DNA from: Alnus glutinosa
Taxonomy: Eukaryota; Streptophyta; Magnoliopsida; Fagales; Betulaceae
DNA length: 64,000 nt
Direction of reading: 5' to 3'
NCBI RefSeq assembly: GCF_958979055.1
Contig: NC_084890.1
Location: 29,619,116-29,683,115 of the forward strand
Shown: piece after piece, positions 61,124 to 64,000 of the stretch
Position numbering within the stretch: position 1 is the first letter of the stretch
Layout: each line of letters starts with the position of its first letter
Program-made: the position numbers and the translations under genes
The notes under the pieces: generated by a model
What the model was told of the DNA's origin: nothing
What the model saw: the letters and a program-made list of their open reading frames with translations, nothing else
The model's database searches: none

Positions 61124-62628
61124 TAGGGGTGTAAATAAGCCGAGCTCGAGCGAGCCAGTGCCGAGCTCGAGCGAGCCAGTGCCGAGCTCGAGCGAGCCAG
61201 AACCGAGCTCGAGCTCATTCATTACGAGCTCGAGCTCATTCATCACGAGCCCGAGCCGATCTCGAGCTTATTCATCACGAGCTCGAGCCGAGTTCGAGCG
61301 GTAATAATTAAGTCAAGTCGAGTCGAGCCGAGCTTATACGAGTTTAACATTTGTTCTTTTATTACCATTAATTCTACTTTCCATAAAAGTTAGAATTAAT
61401 TAATAAGAATCATTAACTTCTCGTAGTTAATTAACCAACACTTTATTAAGGTGTATTAATTAACCATTAACCAACAATTAATAAAGGAGGATTAATTTAC
61501 ACATTAAAGATCGAGTCTAATAAGTTGTCTTATGTGTCAGGTCATGTGGGACATTGAATTCTTACAAGAAGCACTTGTTATTAAAACATGTGATTCTCAC
61601 ATGTTAAGGGACACATGTTAATCTTATATGTGAGTTGTATTAAATTTCATACCTACTGGTTTGTAGGAAATTTATGTCATTTAATTATAAATAAAAAAAA
61701 ATGTAACAATAGTCAATATAAATATTAAGTTAAAACATTAATAATTATAATAATTATATTTTCATATGGTTCTATATATCAAATGATAATAATACCTTCT
61801 TTTTTTTTAAAGTCTAATGATAATTCTTAGATCATATGATTCATATCTAATGGTTATGTAGCACAAATGCACAATGTTATATCATATGATCTAAATTCTA
61901 ATGATAACACCTAAATTATTATCATAATTAACACATTAGTAATTCCAATCGAACCAATCGACCAATCCTAATAACTTAATTTGGGATTATATGAATTACA
62001 TTGTCATTATATATGAATAATATGATTAAGTTTAAAAAGTGTTATTATAATTCGTATAATTAATATGAATTCATACTTATGTATATAATCTATATACCTA
62101 ATCATTGTATCTAAGACTCTAAGTATTATTAATAATTATTAGATACTTAAAATCTTACATCATACTTAATCAGTGTATCTAAGTATCTAAATACTTAATC
62201 ATTTTATTTGTATGCTCATATGATCTTAGATTTTGAATCACGTGATGACGGTGATGTAATGATTCATAAGTATCTAATAATAATACTTATAAGTTATAAC
62301 ATTGAATATAGTGAATCAATAATTACATGTTATATGCTACAATGTTAATTATATTATTATATGATCATATAATCATATTATATTACATAAATAATATAAT
62401 ATGAATTATATGATTAAGTATTTGAATTGTCATTATATCATATGATTATATGATTAACAATTAAGTATTAATATTATTCACTTTTACTATTTTATATACA
62501 TATTGATACAACCAAATAATTATAATTAATTAATATTTATTGACTATTTTTATTTGTTACTTAATTCATGCTTATATATAGTATATTGTACAAATAAGTT
62601 ATATATTAACAAATTAAAACTTATTTTT

Positions 62629-62683
<55 letters not shown>

Positions 62684-62900
62684 GAGTCGAGCCTTAATAA
62701 ACGAGTCGATCCTTATACGAGCGGGTTCACGAGCTTTAATCGAGTCGAGCCGAGTTTATACGAGTTTGCATTGTTTAATAATCGAGTTTGATTTTCGTGT
62801 TCACGAATAGCTCATTTAATAATCGATTCGAGCACGAGTCGAGTTTATTCGAGCCGATCCCGAGTAAGCTCACGAGTAGCTCAGCTCGTTTACACCCCTA
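61124..62900. mobile_element. complete non-autonomous hAT element
   Basis: Terminal inverted repeats TAGGGGTGTAAA (left) and TTTACACCCCTA (right), flanked by a perfect 8-bp duplication CTTGCAAC (61116-61123 and 62901-62908). Subterminal arms of about 200 bp are dense in cgagctcgag and gagtcgagccgag words, including a 21-bp tandem unit (gccgagctcgagcgagccag, then t) repeated three times at 61138-61200. The 1.3-kb centre is over 80 percent AT with a (TA)n of about 48 bp (62633-62681). No transposase, so it depends on one elsewhere. Confidence 0.9.
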
Positions 62901-62908
62901 CTTGCAAC

Positions 62909-64000
62909 ACTCATCCTATGCAGCTGAAAAAACACAGACCCCATCAACATCTCCAATTTCTTTCTACCAGCTGGCCATCAATCCAAAATCACCAAACAAA
63001 TTTGCAACTTTCATTGCCAATAAGAATATCCTTTCAGTTTATGAACCTCTAAAAACAAAATAAAACTCAAAATCCTGCCCTCCATTCTCGGCCAAACTAG
63101 GGAGATGAAAAGCTTGTTCTTACTCGAGTATTTTAAGACCTCTCGAGTAGAAAAATAGCATAAATTGGATTAAAGCTAGCAACCGCCGCCTAAGCCAATT
63201 CAGCTATGATCTTTCAATAATATATCAGCAAATGTAGGGTTAGAACAATAATATAGGGCTTAAACAAAAAACGATTACAGACGTAGGATCAAAAATTATG
63301 CATAGCAGTTTAATTACTACCCATTAAAAGCCCTTCCAACTATCAAACTATCCAATAATTCATAATTGTAGTACGAGCAGTACATGATGATACTCTTTTT
63401 CCAGTCATTTGAACTACGTATACAACCACCAGGCATGATTTGACTTAGGACTGGATCAGTAAAACCTCCTGCGAAATAGACAAAGGAAACAGTTTACACT
63501 TAACAGAAATTCCATTTAACAAGGACATCAAGGCTTCATCTATATAAAGAGGTTTAACTTGGAAAAAATAATTCGAATTGGGTCAATTCCCACTTTTAAA
63601 ATAAAATTTGAAATTGTAGCAGCTTTTATGACAGAAACAAGATACATAGCACCAATAAAGAAAAAGGTTGGAGATATTGTATCCAGAATTTTATAATGTC
63701 GGTTGCAAAACTTATGAATACCACGGTTGCAGAAAGGGTCATCCGCAGTTTCCTAAGTACATGATTCACATGAACTTCTCCAATAGAGAAGTACCCTTTC
63801 AGAAACTGTCTTATGAGTTAACTACTACACTATATAGCTACCACGCGTCGAATCACAGTACTTATGAATACCCATCTACAATTTGCTTACGAGGAATGAT
63901 CCCAACTGTTGCAACTCCACTGTTTTAGTTCTTTCCCTAGACGACAATGTAATAAGATTGCTCTAATCTTTCAGCTTCATTATATGTTTGCAAAACAAAA
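62909..64000. other. right edge: paralogue of the F-box 3' flank
   Basis: 63355-63575 is a clear copy of 53815-53990 plus 54445-54485, in the same orientation, without the solo LTR. By analogy a second F-box gene could lie right of the window on the minus strand; this is inference. A plus-strand open frame at 63668-63928 (86 codons, repeated TYEY words) is not recognised and may be chance. Confidence 0.4.
63317..63468 (-). CDS. unidentified short conserved exon, copy 2
   Basis: After a CAG acceptor it encodes GGFTDPVLSQIMPGG, then IRSSNDWKKSIIMYCSYYNY and a tail different from copy 1, to a TAG; 49 codons. The alignment to 53919-53795 keeps the reading frame through an indel. Same strand and same relation to neighbouring sequence as copy 1. 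Parent gene unknown; upstream exons would lie to the right. Confidence 0.35.

Noticed and set aside
61050..61304. Ser/Pro/Glu-rich repetitive open frame
   Set aside because: It is a translation of the cgagctcgag subterminal array of the hAT element.
1..64000. tRNA, rRNA or organelle-derived segments
   Set aside because: No cloverleaf with A and B boxes, rRNA core or plastid gene was recognised by eye; short tRNA-like words are PBS sites of retroelements. A tRNA scan would be needed to exclude them fully.

Overview
This window is plant nuclear DNA. It is AT-rich, its genes are split by GT-AG introns, and it is packed with plant transposons. The gene families (malectin-type LRR receptor kinases, a subfamily XII non-RD LRR receptor kinase, a CPR1-like F-box gene) and the repeats suggest a woody rosid eudicot, perhaps Fagales. 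The species call is a guess from protein and repeat style, not a database result.

Layout: (1) 1-13784, minus strand: the 5' three quarters of an LRR-malectin receptor kinase (subfamily VIII-2, At1g53430/RFK1-like), cut by the left edge. (2) 13785-18874: intergenic, with a 5'-truncated LINE flanked by target-site duplications. (3) 18875-32791, minus strand: a complete tandem paralogue of the same kinase, 24 exons, 983 aa. (4) 32792-45848: a repeat-rich interval holding an orphan first exon of a plant cysteine oxidase gene, a decayed Ty3/gypsy 3' end, and a second copy of part of the kinase's LRR exon block (40486-42331). (5) 45849-51295, plus strand: a complete LRR-XII non-RD receptor kinase, 4 exons, 1088 aa. 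(6) 52387-56233: a LINE remnant, a solo LTR and a CPR1-like F-box gene on the minus strand broken by one in-frame stop. (7) 56234-64000: repeats, including a foldback-type element and a complete non-autonomous hAT element, plus a second copy of the sequence found just 3' of the F-box gene.

The locus reads as a receptor-kinase (innate immunity or cell-wall sensing) cluster grown by tandem duplication, with introns used as landing sites for small transposons. Comparing the two kinase paralogues, or the two F-box-flank copies, gives filled and empty insertion sites. Several elements can therefore be delimited to the base with their target duplications.

I found no sign of a wholly new biological system. 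The most unusual items are a TRIM-like element whose two LTRs point in opposite directions yet carries a matched 5-bp target duplication; a retrotransposon whose two LTRs each carry a different small insertion at nearly the same internal spot; an LRR exon cassette copied next to an LTR and already frameshifted; and a pair of conserved unidentified short exons near the F-box locus. Splice sites were placed by eye from GT-AG signals, reading phase and paralogue comparison. Most exon edges should be exact or within a base or two; repeat edges are approximate unless a target duplication is stated.
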